A stretch of 64,000 nt of DNA from Haliscomenobacter hydrossis DSM 1100 (GTDB lineage: Bacteria > Bacteroidota > Bacteroidia > Chitinophagales > Saprospiraceae). This document shows positions 37,016-46,311 of the stretch, in pieces (the first letter of the stretch is position 1; each line of letters opens with the position of its first letter). A model generated the notes under the pieces. It had not been told where the DNA came from, ran no database searches, and worked only from the letters and a program-made list of their open reading frames with translations. The stretch spans positions 6,387,001 through 6,451,000 of the forward strand of contig NC_015510.1 of NCBI RefSeq assembly GCF_000212735.1. Direction: 5' to 3'. The position numbers were made by a program, and so were the translations under genes.

Positions 37016-37456
37016 ATGGCTCGAACAATTGGCGTTTATCTTGGGGCAGAAAGTTTCTATTTTTTTCCGACTGTACTAATCAGATCTGGTTCCATATTAT
37101 CAGAGCCTATTTTTTCTTTAGATCTTCATAGTGATACCGAAAAAATAGGTGATATGATTTTAAAAACAATGAATTACTCGCCAAAAGAAATGGTTGATTA
37201 TAATCCTGATACTATGGGGGTAGAACCACTATTTAAGGCAATGAGAGTTAGGTCGTGGAAAGAAATTTTAAAAAAATTCAAATATGTTTCTATTGCAATG
37301 ACAGAAGATATTGCTGTATTTTCTCCAAGCAAAAGAAATGATAAATATAAATCTTATTCATTTTCTATAGATGAAAATACTGAGTTTTCATTAAAAGACT
37401 TAGCCCTGTCTGAACTTGGCCAAGCTTTACTAGATAGCTTCGCCAATTGCAAATGA
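37016..37456 (+). CDS. Probable CdiI-like immunity protein
   Basis: The 146-residue cytoplasmic product lacks a signal peptide. The start MARTIGVYLGAESFYFFP, the central MRVRSWKEILKKFKYVSIAM and the end LALSELGQALLDSF resemble immunity proteins paired with CdiA-CT nucleases. The gene begins 10 bases after the toxin candidate, the usual toxin-immunity order, and has the same high AT content. Specific neutralisation of the upstream toxin is inferred from position and family resemblance. Confidence 0.7.
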   Translation: MARTIGVYLGAESFYFFPTVLIRSGSILSEPIFSLDLHSDTEKIGDMILKTMNYSPKEMVDYNPDTMGVEPLFKAMRVRSWKEILKKFKYVSIAMTEDIAVFSPSKRNDKYKSYSFSIDENTEFSLKDLALSELGQALLDSFANCK

Positions 37457-37492
37457 GCGCTTTAACCTAAATTTTTTCAAAAACAACTCAAC

Positions 37493-38320
37493 ATGAATCA
37501 ATACATTCGAATTCTACTAATTTTTCCGCTTTTCACTTTGGTAATGAATAGTGGGATTTCCCAATCCCTCCAACTCAGCAACCGTACCAAAACCGCACTC
37601 ACCTTCCTCATCCCCCTTACCGAGGCAGAGATGAGCACACCATTGCACCTGGGAGACCTGCGCCAGCGCAACATCCTCAAAGCCCCACTGGCCAATGGGG
37701 CACAATTGCCACTGAACATCAAGCGGCCCGATCAAAGTATGCCCAACCTGCTGGCCATTTCAGAGTCTGATCCAGGCAGCTTTGAAAATACCTTTACGTA
37801 TTTCATGCTGTATAATGTATCGGGTAGTAAAATTGCCCTAGAAGAGCAGCACCGGATAGGAAGTGAGCAGTTTGGCTCCATGTCAGAAACTGAACCTGCT
37901 CAGTTCAACATACAAAACAAAACGGAGCTACCCATCTACAGCCTTGCTTTGCGCTGGGAGCAAGCAGATGGGACGCAGGAAAAAGCGCTACTAAAACCCT
38001 GGCAGGTCATCCCTGCCGGAAAGGAAACAGTCTTAGGAACGGGTTCAGAATAAAGTAACAAAATTGAGTCGACTATTTTTTGATTTGGCCAGGCGCGAGG
38101 AAGGCGCATAGTACACTATGCAACTGAGGAGCAACGCAGCAAAATCGGAAAAGAGTCCAGTCAAATTGTTACTTTATTTTGAAACCGTTCCTTAGAGTCA
38201 GAATTCAACCCTTGGTCACTTCCCGTCACCTTTACCCTGGGTGCCAAATTGCGCAAAACAGATGGCACTTGGGTGGTGAAAGAGTTGCCTTTGCAAGGAA
38301 AGACGGTAGTGATTGAGTAA
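37493..38320 (+). pseudogene. Secreted protein gene interrupted by a palindromic element
   Basis: The intact frame 37493-38053 gives 186 residues with a signal peptide (MNQYIRILLIFPLFTLVMNS). Its last five residues (GTGSE) and stop come from an inserted element. Removing the element (38037-38190) and one copy of the 5-bp duplication restores the frame exactly. Residue 181 (Leu of KETVL) then continues with ESEFNPWSLPVTFTLGAK and ends GKTVVIE at the stop at 38318, giving 222 residues. No domain is recognised; the gene sits in an array of secreted-protein genes. A shortened protein may still be made. Confidence 0.85.
38037..38190. mobile_element. 154-bp palindromic MITE-like element with 5-bp target duplication
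   Basis: Ends GAACGGGTTCAGAATAAAG and CTTTATTTTGAAACCGTTC are inverted repeats extending about 30 bases. The centre holds GCATAGT-AC-ACTATGC, and further pairs (GATTTGGC / GCAAAATC) make one long hairpin. The element is flanked by CTTAG on both sides (38032-38036 and 38191-38195). It has no coding capacity, so it needs a transposase in trans. It interrupts the gene at 37493. Confidence 0.9.
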
Positions 38321-38327
38321 TCAAAAA

Positions 38328-39440
38328 ATGAAAGTACAAATGAAAAACCTCTACATAAAACTATCCATCCTTCTGCTTGCGCAGCTATGCGGCACGGCTG
38401 TAAGTGCTCAGATCGAGAAGGGGAGTTGGATGGCCACTGGCAAAAGTACGATGTATGTTGACCCTTTACGTTTCAGTATCCAAGGAGATATAGGCTACAT
38501 GCTCAGCAATCGGCTCATGGTCATCCCCTCATTAAAAAATTCTTATGTCAATTTTTCAAAACTAGCCTTGAATGACTTCAATTTTGGACTGGAGGCTCGG
38601 TATTATTACCTCAAGCCCGGTAAAAAGCTTGCTCCTTTTGTAGGCTTAAGAGGCGATTTAAATGCAGATCACTCTACGTTTTATAACCAAAATTCAACCA
38701 GACTACTAGCCAACACGGGTGTTGATTTTATGATCACTCCTAACCTAGCCTTTGAAACCCAAGTGTATTACGACATGAAGTCTGATGAGGTTTACCGTTA
38801 TTTTGCACGCCTGTGGGGCCTGGATTTTTCTTTAAGAACCTTTTTGGCTAAAAACAAAAAAACGTCAAAGAAAGCCAAAAAAGAAGTACTGGTCTATCAA
38901 GTTGAAAAAGGTGATTGGGTACTCAATGGCAACGCTAACTATGTACGAACAGCGGTAGAATCTCCTTGGTTTGAACCCACTTTTGACCTGATATTGACTC
39001 CTAAAGTAGGCCTAGCACTCTCCAAACACTGGATAGTAGGGCTTAGTGCTTATACCCGCCTTACATCAAGGGATTATTCTTACTTCGGTGAGAAAGAAGA
39101 GTTTATCATTGATAAATCTTATGCGTCTCAAAATGGTATCGGTGTATTTGGGCGGTATCTCCACCAATTTAGTGACTCAAAATGGGCCTGCTTTGCTGAG
39201 GCGGGGTATACTGCGGCTTTTAGCATTTCAGCAAATAAAACGCGAACGTGGTTTTCCAACAGCGATAGTGACAGAATATTCTACGGGCAAGTTGGTGTCA
39301 ACTACTTTTTAAGTCCAAAAATTGCGCTAGAAGCTTCATTCATCCACACAGAGGATAGCGTTTTTCCTCGGGCGGGTAATCACTTAGAATTTGGCCTACA
39401 GGCTTATTTGCCCAAACAAAGCAAACAAACTAAGCCCTAA
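38328..39440 (+). CDS. Outer-membrane beta-barrel protein with duplicated halves
   Basis: The 370-residue product has a signal peptide (MKNLYIKLSILLLAQLCGTAVSA, from the Met at codon 5). Two similar halves of about 160 residues follow. Each begins with an (I/V)EKGxW motif (IEKGSWMATGKSTMY and VEKGDWVLNGNANYV) and continues with amphipathic strands and FGLEARYYYL or PKVGLALSKHWIVGLSAY. They are separated by a Lys-rich linker (LAKNKKTSKKAKKE). The pattern suggests two eight-strand OmpW-like barrels in tandem. Function is unknown. The longer frame from 38313 starts with TTG and overlaps the preceding remnant stop, so 38328 is preferred. Confidence 0.75.
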   Translation: MKVQMKNLYIKLSILLLAQLCGTAVSAQIEKGSWMATGKSTMYVDPLRFSIQGDIGYMLSNRLMVIPSLKNSYVNFSKLALNDFNFGLEARYYYLKPGKKLAPFVGLRGDLNADHSTFYNQNSTRLLANTGVDFMITPNLAFETQVYYDMKSDEVYRYFARLWGLDFSLRTFLAKNKKTSKKAKKEVLVYQVEKGDWVLNGNANYVRTAVESPWFEPTFDLILTPKVGLALSKHWIVGLSAYTRLTSRDYSYFGEKEEFIIDKSYASQNGIGVFGRYLHQFSDSKWACFAEAGYTAAFSISANKTRTWFSNSDSDRIFYGQVGVNYFLSPKIALEASFIHTEDSVFPRAGNHLEFGLQAYLPKQSKQTKP

Positions 39441-39475
39441 AACCAGTTTTGTTTAACTTTCTAAGCTCTAAACAC

Positions 39476-42400
39476 ATGAAAAACAGACTATACCTAAAGT
39501 TCCTCTGCGCAATTTTTTTGATTGCCCCCTTATTACTAAACGCTCAGTTGAAACCAGGCGTGTTCAAAAAAACCGCTTGTAATGCTTGTACGGGGGAGGC
39601 AAGGCTAATAGTTAATGATACAGCTATCCAAAAATCGATCAAATTGGGGAAATTCAAATTTACCCTTGCAATGAAGGATGCCCAAGGTGCAATGATTGAA
39701 ATCCCACAAAGTAACATTGGTGAGCTTTTTAGTGATAAAATCATTATTTTTGAAAATGTCTGCGCGGGAGATTTTGTAATTGGGGCAGAATTGCTAGACA
39801 GTCGATTTGCTGGACTTGCGTGTACAAAAAAGGAGTTTACCGGGAAAATGGAAGCTGAAGGCGAAGGCAATTTTTCGGTTGATGTAGTCAGTACGGCCAA
39901 TGAAAGAATAGAAGTGAGCACGACTGCCAACAATCCGACGTACAAATGGAGCAATGGCGGCAATTCAAATTCCATTGTTGCAGTTGGGCAGACTATTTAT
40001 TTCGTTACCGTAACCGACGAAATTGGTTGCACCAAGGTAGGTGGCCCCTACAAACTACCCGACGGCTGTGGCGAAGGGACTCAATACGATTTTGAAGCTT
40101 TTGTTGCGGGGCCAAAAATTTACACCACTGCTGGACAAGTATTTAAAGCACAGGTAAAACCCTCGGGAGCTTCCGCATTTGTAGATGCCGATGCCTCTTA
40201 TAACATCACCTGGAAAGACCCAGATGGCAATATTCTCGGCACCGGAAATACGCTTCCCGCTACTTATCATTTGTATCAAAATTTTGATTTTTTGACCCTG
40301 GAATTTGCCAATAAATGTAAAAAAGTAAGCTATCAACAAAATTTACTCAAATGTGGTTCTGCTAGCGCCGAGTTAAACACACTTTTTCAAGTGCAAACCC
40401 AAGCTTCTTGCGCAGAACTGGAGACCAAAGACATCTATGGTAATCCAATTGACCTCAAATCGGGGAGCCTTTCCCTTAATTTGTCGGCTTTAGGTATTCC
40501 TGCTGGTAAACTGTCCATCAAAGTAGATGGAACAAGCATCTATGATGACCAAACTACTTTAAGTTTGAGTAACCTTGCGGCTGGCTCACACAGTATAGTT
40601 GTTAGTATTGAAGGAGCTACGCCTCAGGAAAAATGTACCTATACCTTGAATGCAAGTGTAGGGGAAACAGCTTTTCAAGTGGTATCGGCTCCTGCTACTA
40701 AAGACGGTGACTGTGAATTCAATTTGTATTGCCCAACCAATAAGGCTCGGCCAAGGTTCATTGTTCCTGCCGCAAGAGAGTATTCTGTCGAATTAAGCCG
40801 GAGTGAAGAACGAAAAGAAAAGATAAGGAATGAAATGTGTAGACCCATGTTAGATTGTGTACTAGGTGATCAAACATTTTCAGTCAATGATCCACGCAGA
40901 AGCAGAATCAGTGCAATTACTTCTTGGGCGGGAATCTTAGATGAAGTATTCAATGCTTTGTTAAAGGATGACAATACAACGCTAACACCAGCTCAGAAGC
41001 TTGAACTCCGTCGTTTGTGTGAGGCCAATACCAACCGGGATAAATGTGCAGAGGTGGTTTTTTGCCCAGGTTCACTAACGGTCATAGATGATACAAGACC
41101 AAAAGGTGGCCGCCATGAAAATGGAGACAATATAGATCCCAATACCAATTGTCGAGCATTGGATTGTGGAAAAAGAGGAAATAGAGAAGTTCATTCAACA
41201 TGTGACCCTGAAATCGCCGCTATTGTTGATATTGATATGCCAATAGGGAAGGATGGAACCAGTATTTGTAAAGAGGCTCCCAAACCGCCTAAAGACAGAC
41301 CTTGTAGCAACCCTGAAATCATTACAATTCAGGAGATTGTAGACGACTTTATCACCAGAACAGGTTTATTTGACCTTGAAAAACAAAGCCTTTGGACAAG
41401 CTCACCTTTATTTGAACTGGCGGAAACGTTAGTCACTCAGAAGTGGGACATTTCTGCAAACGGCTGTAGGGCGTTGAAGTTTTGTCCTGGCAACTATAGT
41501 TTTATTGCTTCAAATGATATTCTTGAAGAGTTAGCGGGCATTGATTACTGTCGCCCTTGTTCGTCTGCATCCGAGATTATCCCATTTAAAGAAGCCATAA
41601 CCAACCCTGGAATCAAAACATTGATCCAACAAGTATATCAGCAGACTGGATGGGGGCAAAGGGTTCCCTTTCCTATACCAGGTATAAGTGACAGCAGATA
41701 TGCCTGCATGGTGGTCAATTATTGCCGTAGTGAAGGCCGTTTAATGAGGATTCAAAAATTAAAAAGACAGATTGAACAGGCTCCATTATGTAATGAATGT
41801 GATGGAAATTGGGTCACTGAACGACTGAATGTTTTGGTCAATAAATTCTCTTCTGGAGCGATTACGCCAACCCAATCTAGTAATCTTGAGGATATATTAA
41901 ACGCAGCTGCGGATAACCATAAGAACAATGACAATGAAAGATGTATGTTAGTGACTTATTGTTCTGTAAATTATTCTGTTATGGATTATAACGATGTTTT
42001 AAAGTTTGCAAGAGATCAAAAATGTCCCTTAGGCAATGGGGCAAATTTGATGCCCGGTGAACATGAGCATGATCACACAGAAACCATATCAACGAATGAT
42101 AATTCAGAGGAACAAGTAAACCATTTAACTGGGTCTGAAAACTTTACCACAGCTGCCGATGAAAACCTGCGGGTAAAAATATACATCGATTCACTTCCTA
42201 TCGAAAAATTTGTACGTTTTGCCCCACTGATCAGTGGTGAAGGAGCATCCCCCAAAGCTGTAACTCAAACTCCACAGGGCAACTATTACTACAACTACAG
42301 CCATATTGACAACAACATTGTGCACTTTAAAGATTCCACGCTCCAATACGAGTGGAATAGTTGGGATGCCAATAAGACGTACACCGTTTATCAATCTGTA

Positions 42401-43711
42401 GCTAATCGCGAATTTGTATTGATGTACTCTGGTCCTGAATATGCCTGGACAGCTCCTATAGAGTCGGATACTTTGCTCCAGATCACCCACTATTCCGTAA
42501 GAGATAGTTTCTTGTACCTGGGTGGTTCTGTCAGTGGAGCATTGCGCTACCGAGGTGATTTGCTTAATCCCAATTATACACACCAGCGCTTGGACGGATT
42601 TACGTTAAGAATAGGCGCTTCGGGTACTTTCCAGGGCTTAAACATCATTCAGAACCTGGATACTTTGGATGGTTTGCACTTAGCCCAAAGTCAAACCGGA
42701 GGATTAATGGTAGCAGGTCGGATTTTAGGGGATTCGTTGATTGTCAATGAACAAAAAATGGTTTTGGCTGCTGCTGATCTGGGATTTGTTGGGGCAATTC
42801 AGTCCAATGATCATTCCTTCCAATTGATTAAGACAATGCCACTCAACGGTGCTACTCTTTCCAAGTTTGAAACATCTGCTGATGCCCAGCGCTTTGCCGT
42901 AGTGCTGAGCAATTATGATACCTTGCTTAGTGATGGTTCCGTGCAATCAGGCAATGGATTAGGGATTTTGGTGTACAATGCTAGTGGAAGCTTGCAATGG
43001 AAAGACAAATTTCAAGGTGCCATTGATCCACAGCAATTGGATTTGACTTTTGGAGCACAGTCTGGCTTAGCATTGGGACTTACTTTTAGTGGCGTCATTC
43101 AACGATCTAACGATACCGTCTTTATGTACAGCCAGGGCAAAGAAGACCTTGGCATCATCAAGTATGATTCAACAGGAACGTTGGCATGGAGCAAATCCTA
43201 TGGCGGATACGAGTCCGAGACCATCAATGATCTACTTTATGATGACGGGGTAATCTATTTTGGCGGCAATTTTATGGGCCAATCTTATTACCGTCAAGTT
43301 GGGAAATATGGATTTTACAATACTACTGGAGCTTTTGATCGGGCTTACGTTTCTTATGTGTTCGATACCATTCCAAGTGATCCAAGTGCAGAATTGCTCA
43401 ATTTGAATAACCCCAAATTGGCAAAAACTCAAACGCCTAAGCAACTGTCTAAAGCATTAACACTTTACCCCAACCCATTCAGCAATGAAGTGACGACAGA
43501 ATTTGAACTTGAGTCGGCTTCAACTGTACAAATTGTGCTGCAAAATGAATTGGGAAACGTGGTGCAAAGCCAGTCTATTCAGGGCGTAAACGGGTTGAAT
43601 CGTTATCTGTTGAGCACACATAGCCTTCCTCCAGGAATCTACATCATCCAAGTAATCAATGCGGACCGCCATATTCATGGCGTAGGTAAAGTCGTAAAAA
43701 TTAAGCCATAA
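39476..43711 (+). CDS. T9SS-exported protein with four Cys-x5-Cys modules
   Basis: The 1411-residue product has a signal peptide (MKNRLYLKFLCAIFLIAPLL), a PKD-like segment (YKWSNGGNSNSIVAVG) near residue 160, and a central cysteine-rich region (about 440-850). There a C-x5-C pair recurs four times: KCAEVVFC, GCRALKFC, ACMVVNYC and RCMLVTYC, with first Cys at 524, 664, 744 and 823. A His-rich GEHEHDHTE stretch follows, then repeats resembling a beta-propeller. The end is a type A T9SS sorting domain (LTLYPNPFSNEV...GIYIIQVIN). It is therefore secreted or surface-bound. Function is unknown. Confidence 0.8.
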   Translation: MKNRLYLKFLCAIFLIAPLLLNAQLKPGVFKKTACNACTGEARLIVNDTAIQKSIKLGKFKFTLAMKDAQGAMIEIPQSNIGELFSDKIIIFENVCAGDFVIGAELLDSRFAGLACTKKEFTGKMEAEGEGNFSVDVVSTANERIEVSTTANNPTYKWSNGGNSNSIVAVGQTIYFVTVTDEIGCTKVGGPYKLPDGCGEGTQYDFEAFVAGPKIYTTAGQVFKAQVKPSGASAFVDADASYNITWKDPDGNILGTGNTLPATYHLYQNFDFLTLEFANKCKKVSYQQNLLKCGSASAELNTLFQVQTQASCAELETKDIYGNPIDLKSGSLSLNLSALGIPAGKLSIKVDGTSIYDDQTTLSLSNLAAGSHSIVVSIEGATPQEKCTYTLNASVGETAFQVVSAPATKDGDCEFNLYCPTNKARPRFIVPAAREYSVELSRSEERKEKIRNEMCRPMLDCVLGDQTFSVNDPRRSRISAITSWAGILDEVFNALLKDDNTTLTPAQKLELRRLCEANTNRDKCAEVVFCPGSLTVIDDTRPKGGRHENGDNIDPNTNCRALDCGKRGNREVHSTCDPEIAAIVDIDMPIGKDGTSICKEAPKPPKDRPCSNPEIITIQEIVDDFITRTGLFDLEKQSLWTSSPLFELAETLVTQKWDISANGCRALKFCPGNYSFIASNDILEELAGIDYCRPCSSASEIIPFKEAITNPGIKTLIQQVYQQTGWGQRVPFPIPGISDSRYACMVVNYCRSEGRLMRIQKLKRQIEQAPLCNECDGNWVTERLNVLVNKFSSGAITPTQSSNLEDILNAAADNHKNNDNERCMLVTYCSVNYSVMDYNDVLKFARDQKCPLGNGANLMPGEHEHDHTETISTNDNSEEQVNHLTGSENFTTAADENLRVKIYIDSLPIEKFVRFAPLISGEGASPKAVTQTPQGNYYYNYSHIDNNIVHFKDSTLQYEWNSWDANKTYTVYQSVANREFVLMYSGPEYAWTAPIESDTLLQITHYSVRDSFLYLGGSVSGALRYRGDLLNPNYTHQRLDGFTLRIGASGTFQGLNIIQNLDTLDGLHLAQSQTGGLMVAGRILGDSLIVNEQKMVLAAADLGFVGAIQSNDHSFQLIKTMPLNGATLSKFETSADAQRFAVVLSNYDTLLSDGSVQSGNGLGILVYNASGSLQWKDKFQGAIDPQQLDLTFGAQSGLALGLTFSGVIQRSNDTVFMYSQGKEDLGIIKYDSTGTLAWSKSYGGYESETINDLLYDDGVIYFGGNFMGQSYYRQVGKYGFYNTTGAFDRAYVSYVFDTIPSDPSAELLNLNNPKLAKTQTPKQLSKALTLYPNPFSNEVTTEFELESASTVQIVLQNELGNVVQSQSIQGVNGLNRYLLSTHSLPPGIYIIQVINADRHIHGVGKVVKIKP

Positions 43712-43730
43712 ATTGTATAAGCTAATAGTC

Positions 43731-45545
43731 ATGTGTAAAAACATTTTCGCTATTCTTTTGAGTTGGTTTACAGCAATGGGCATGACCTATGCCCAAACCC
43801 CCAACTACCACTGGGCGACCAAATGGGATGCTGATCGCAACAGCGATTTCGGGTTTGACAGCGACGACCAATTTGTAGTAGACGCCCTGGGCAACAGCTA
43901 CCTCTTGCAGCGCATCGCAGATCAAATCCAGTACGCCGACACCACCCTATTTGCCGACCCTGAGGCAGGAGCTTACGCCCTGGCCAAGTATGACGCTGCC
44001 GGGCAATTCCAGTGGGCCCGTACCTTGGTGGGATTGGATGAAGACGGTGTGGAAAGCCGCTGGGGGTATCTCAACAGCCTCATTGTTGATCGCGCTGGAA
44101 ATATTTTGATCTCTGGAGAATTTGATGTTCCACAGTTTTTCGCAGGGATGGGTAATCCCGTGCAGAACCAATGCCCCGAGGAGTATGGCAAGACCCTCTT
44201 TATGGTCACTTTTAGCCAGGGAGGGCAATTGTTGAAAGTAGAGCAACACTACGCTTATGGATCCCCGCCCGATGCTGAATATTATGGGGGCGCAGACAGC
44301 CCGGTATTGAACCTTGATGCCTCCGGGCAACGGCACCTGGTGTTCAATCTTTATGGGGATACCCTGGTGTGGAATGGCCAAAAGCAGTACTATGGCAGCC
44401 AAAACTACCAATTGCTGCTGATGCGTGGCCAGGGCAGCGGCAACCTGGAGCAGATTGGTGCCATCCACTACAACAATGGTGGGTTTTATCCTCAAAAATT
44501 GATTCCCCAAGCGGATGGCTCAGTATTGTTGTTTGGTGAAGCAAGTGAAGAAACGACCCTGAGCGATGATCATGGTTTTAGCTATACCACTGGCCCATTG
44601 ATCGAAGGCTCCAGTTTGGAAGACATCTACCTGGTGATCAAATACAATGCCCAGGGGCAAGTGTTGTGGATCAGGGAGCTGCACGGTGAATACGCTGAAG
44701 CGCAACTGGTAGCCGACCCACAAGGGCATATTTACCTCATGGGTTATTTTGAAACTTTTTTGCGGTGGAAACAGCAAACCCTGCGCGCAGGAGCGGATGA
44801 ATATGGCGGCTTTTTGTTCCGCCTGGATGAACAAGGGGAAATCGTATGGCGAAAAATCTATTCCGATGCAGCAATTGACGTGACCCTCGCGGCACAAGTT
44901 GCCAGTGTTGCGCCGGATGGCGGTTTGTTGGCTCCTCTGGTTATTCTTGCGCCCGAAGGGGAGCCTTCCACCACTTTTGAAGGGCAAACTGTCCAGGCGG
45001 TTTGGGATGGGTATACTTCTGCCATAGGCCATTACAACCTGCACGGCACACTGGATACTTTAGTACCTTTACCTGCCGCTGGCGAGGGTATTTTTTTTGT
45101 GACCAATTTGCGCTACGATCCCAATGGCCGTATTTATGGTCTTTTTCAAACAGCTGAGGTCGATACCCTACGGCTAGGTGACTACACGTTCCCCGTTGTT
45201 GAATACACCTCTGAAATCCTCGCTTGTTTTACCCTTTCCAATCTCCCTCCAGGCTTCACCGCACCAAAGGCAGCCACAAACCTGGATAAAACCACCGAAA
45301 ACCTCCGCATCATCCGCACCTATCCCAACCCAACCGAAGACAAAATCACGGTGGAGTGGGCACTCCAAATAGAACCTGCTCAATTGCTATTGCGCAACAT
45401 AAACGGGCAAGCCTTGCAAGCTTTTAACATGGCCCCGTATGCCAGCCAGCAAAGTCTGGACTTGCGTTTGCTACCTCGGGGCTGGTATCTCGTTGAATGG
45501 AAAAGTGGAGAAAAAAGGGAATTGTTGCGGGTGTTGAAGCAGTGA
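43731..45545 (+). CDS. T9SS-exported protein, beta-propeller-like
   Basis: The 604-residue product has a signal peptide (MCKNIFAILLSWFTAMGMTYA) and a body made of repeats with the form ALAKYDAAGQFQWARTL, VIKYNAQGQVLWIREL and LFRLDEQGEIVWRKIY. These are typical of SBBP/PQQ-like propeller blades. The C-terminal type A sorting domain is RTYPNPTEDKITVEW with LPRGWYLVEW. It directly follows the cysteine-module protein (20 bases) and shares the propeller-like motif YDSTGTLAWSKSY, so the two are probably co-expressed surface proteins. Function is unknown. Confidence 0.82.
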   Translation: MCKNIFAILLSWFTAMGMTYAQTPNYHWATKWDADRNSDFGFDSDDQFVVDALGNSYLLQRIADQIQYADTTLFADPEAGAYALAKYDAAGQFQWARTLVGLDEDGVESRWGYLNSLIVDRAGNILISGEFDVPQFFAGMGNPVQNQCPEEYGKTLFMVTFSQGGQLLKVEQHYAYGSPPDAEYYGGADSPVLNLDASGQRHLVFNLYGDTLVWNGQKQYYGSQNYQLLLMRGQGSGNLEQIGAIHYNNGGFYPQKLIPQADGSVLLFGEASEETTLSDDHGFSYTTGPLIEGSSLEDIYLVIKYNAQGQVLWIRELHGEYAEAQLVADPQGHIYLMGYFETFLRWKQQTLRAGADEYGGFLFRLDEQGEIVWRKIYSDAAIDVTLAAQVASVAPDGGLLAPLVILAPEGEPSTTFEGQTVQAVWDGYTSAIGHYNLHGTLDTLVPLPAAGEGIFFVTNLRYDPNGRIYGLFQTAEVDTLRLGDYTFPVVEYTSEILACFTLSNLPPGFTAPKAATNLDKTTENLRIIRTYPNPTEDKITVEWALQIEPAQLLLRNINGQALQAFNMAPYASQQSLDLRLLPRGWYLVEWKSGEKRELLRVLKQ

Positions 45546-45552
45546 GGAATAT

Positions 45553-45656
45553 TTCGAATCACGATTGACGAATACCCGGTCACTGAGCTGGTCACTGAGC
45601 GAAGTTGAAGTGGAGCCGAAGGGCTATTCGTCAATCGTCATTCGAATCATTCGTCA
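45553..45656. repeat. Hairpin with GATTGACGAAT arms
   Basis: AATCACGATTGACGAATACCC pairs with GGGCTATTCGTCAATCGTCATT. The loop contains GGTCACTGAGCGAAGTTGAAG, similar to the CTCGGT-type repeats at 24138-24232. It lies between convergent genes. Confidence 0.75.
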
Positions 45657-45663
45657 TTTCTCT

Positions 45664-45879
45664 TCACGACCACAACATACTCCTGCCCGCCTTGATGTAT
45701 TTTTTTACATTGAGCCAGAAGGCCAGCACCAGGTACACGATGATGGGAGAGCCCAGGGTGACGAAAGAGGCATAGATGAAATACAGCCTCACCCGATCCG
45801 TAGACAAGCCCATTTTTTGGCCTAAATAGCTACACACTCCAAAGGCGGAGCGCGCTACCAGGGACTTCACTTCTTTCAT
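45664..45879 (-). CDS. Small PspC-domain membrane protein
   Basis: The 71-residue product starts at the Met at 45879 (MKEVKSLVARSAFGVCSYLGQKMGL). It has one PspC-type helix (FIYASFVTLGSPIIVYLVLAFWL). PspC-domain proteins sense or respond to envelope stress. The longer frame from 45909 adds ten residues of unsupported sequence. Confidence 0.8.
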   Translation of the reverse strand: MKEVKSLVARSAFGVCSYLGQKMGLSTDRVRLYFIYASFVTLGSPIIVYLVLAFWLNVKKYIKAGRSMLWS

Positions 45880-45960
45880 AGCTATTTCGTTTGGCAAATA
45901 AATAGTCAATAGGATAATGCAAATTAACGCAATATCCGGGAAAATGTTTCAGGGTTTTTT

Positions 45961-46205
45961 TGTTCGAGGGTTCGAGGGTTCGGGGGTTCGACGTTCGAGG
46001 GTTCGTAGTTCGAGGGTTCGGGGGTTCGACGTTCGAGGGTTCGGGGGTTCGACGTTCGAGGGTTCGTAGTTCGAGGGTTCGGGGGTTCGACGTTCGAGGG
46101 TTCGTAGTTCGAGGGTTTAAGGGTTTGGGTATGAATTGTGTGCAACCCCCGAACCCCCGAACCCTCGAACCCCCGAACCCTCGAACCCCCGAACCCCCGA
46201 ACCCT
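45961..46205. repeat. Long hairpin with TTCGAGGG/TTCGGGGG tandem arms
   Basis: About twenty TTCGAGGG, TTCGGGGG and TTCGTAG units make the left arm. The right arm is CCCCCGAACCCTCGAA units. The loop (ATGAATTGTGTGCAACCCCCG) matches the loop at 14570-14592. It overlaps the stop codon of the small gene at 46204. Confidence 0.85.
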
Positions 46206-46311
46206 AAATCCCCATACACACAAATAGCCCTAACCCTCCTAAGACGGCCAGAGCAAACAATAGAAAACTTTCAGTAGTACGCTTACGTTGAGAGATGGCG
46301 GTGTGTTTCAT
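46204..46311 (-). CDS. Possible 35-residue membrane peptide
   Basis: A short frame with start MKHTAISQRKRTTES and one hydrophobic helix (FLLFALAVLGGLGLFVCMGI) ends at 46204. A basic N-terminus followed by a helix is typical of small bacterial membrane proteins, but nothing else supports it. Confidence 0.4.
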   Translation of the reverse strand: MKHTAISQRKRTTESFLLFALAVLGGLGLFVCMGI

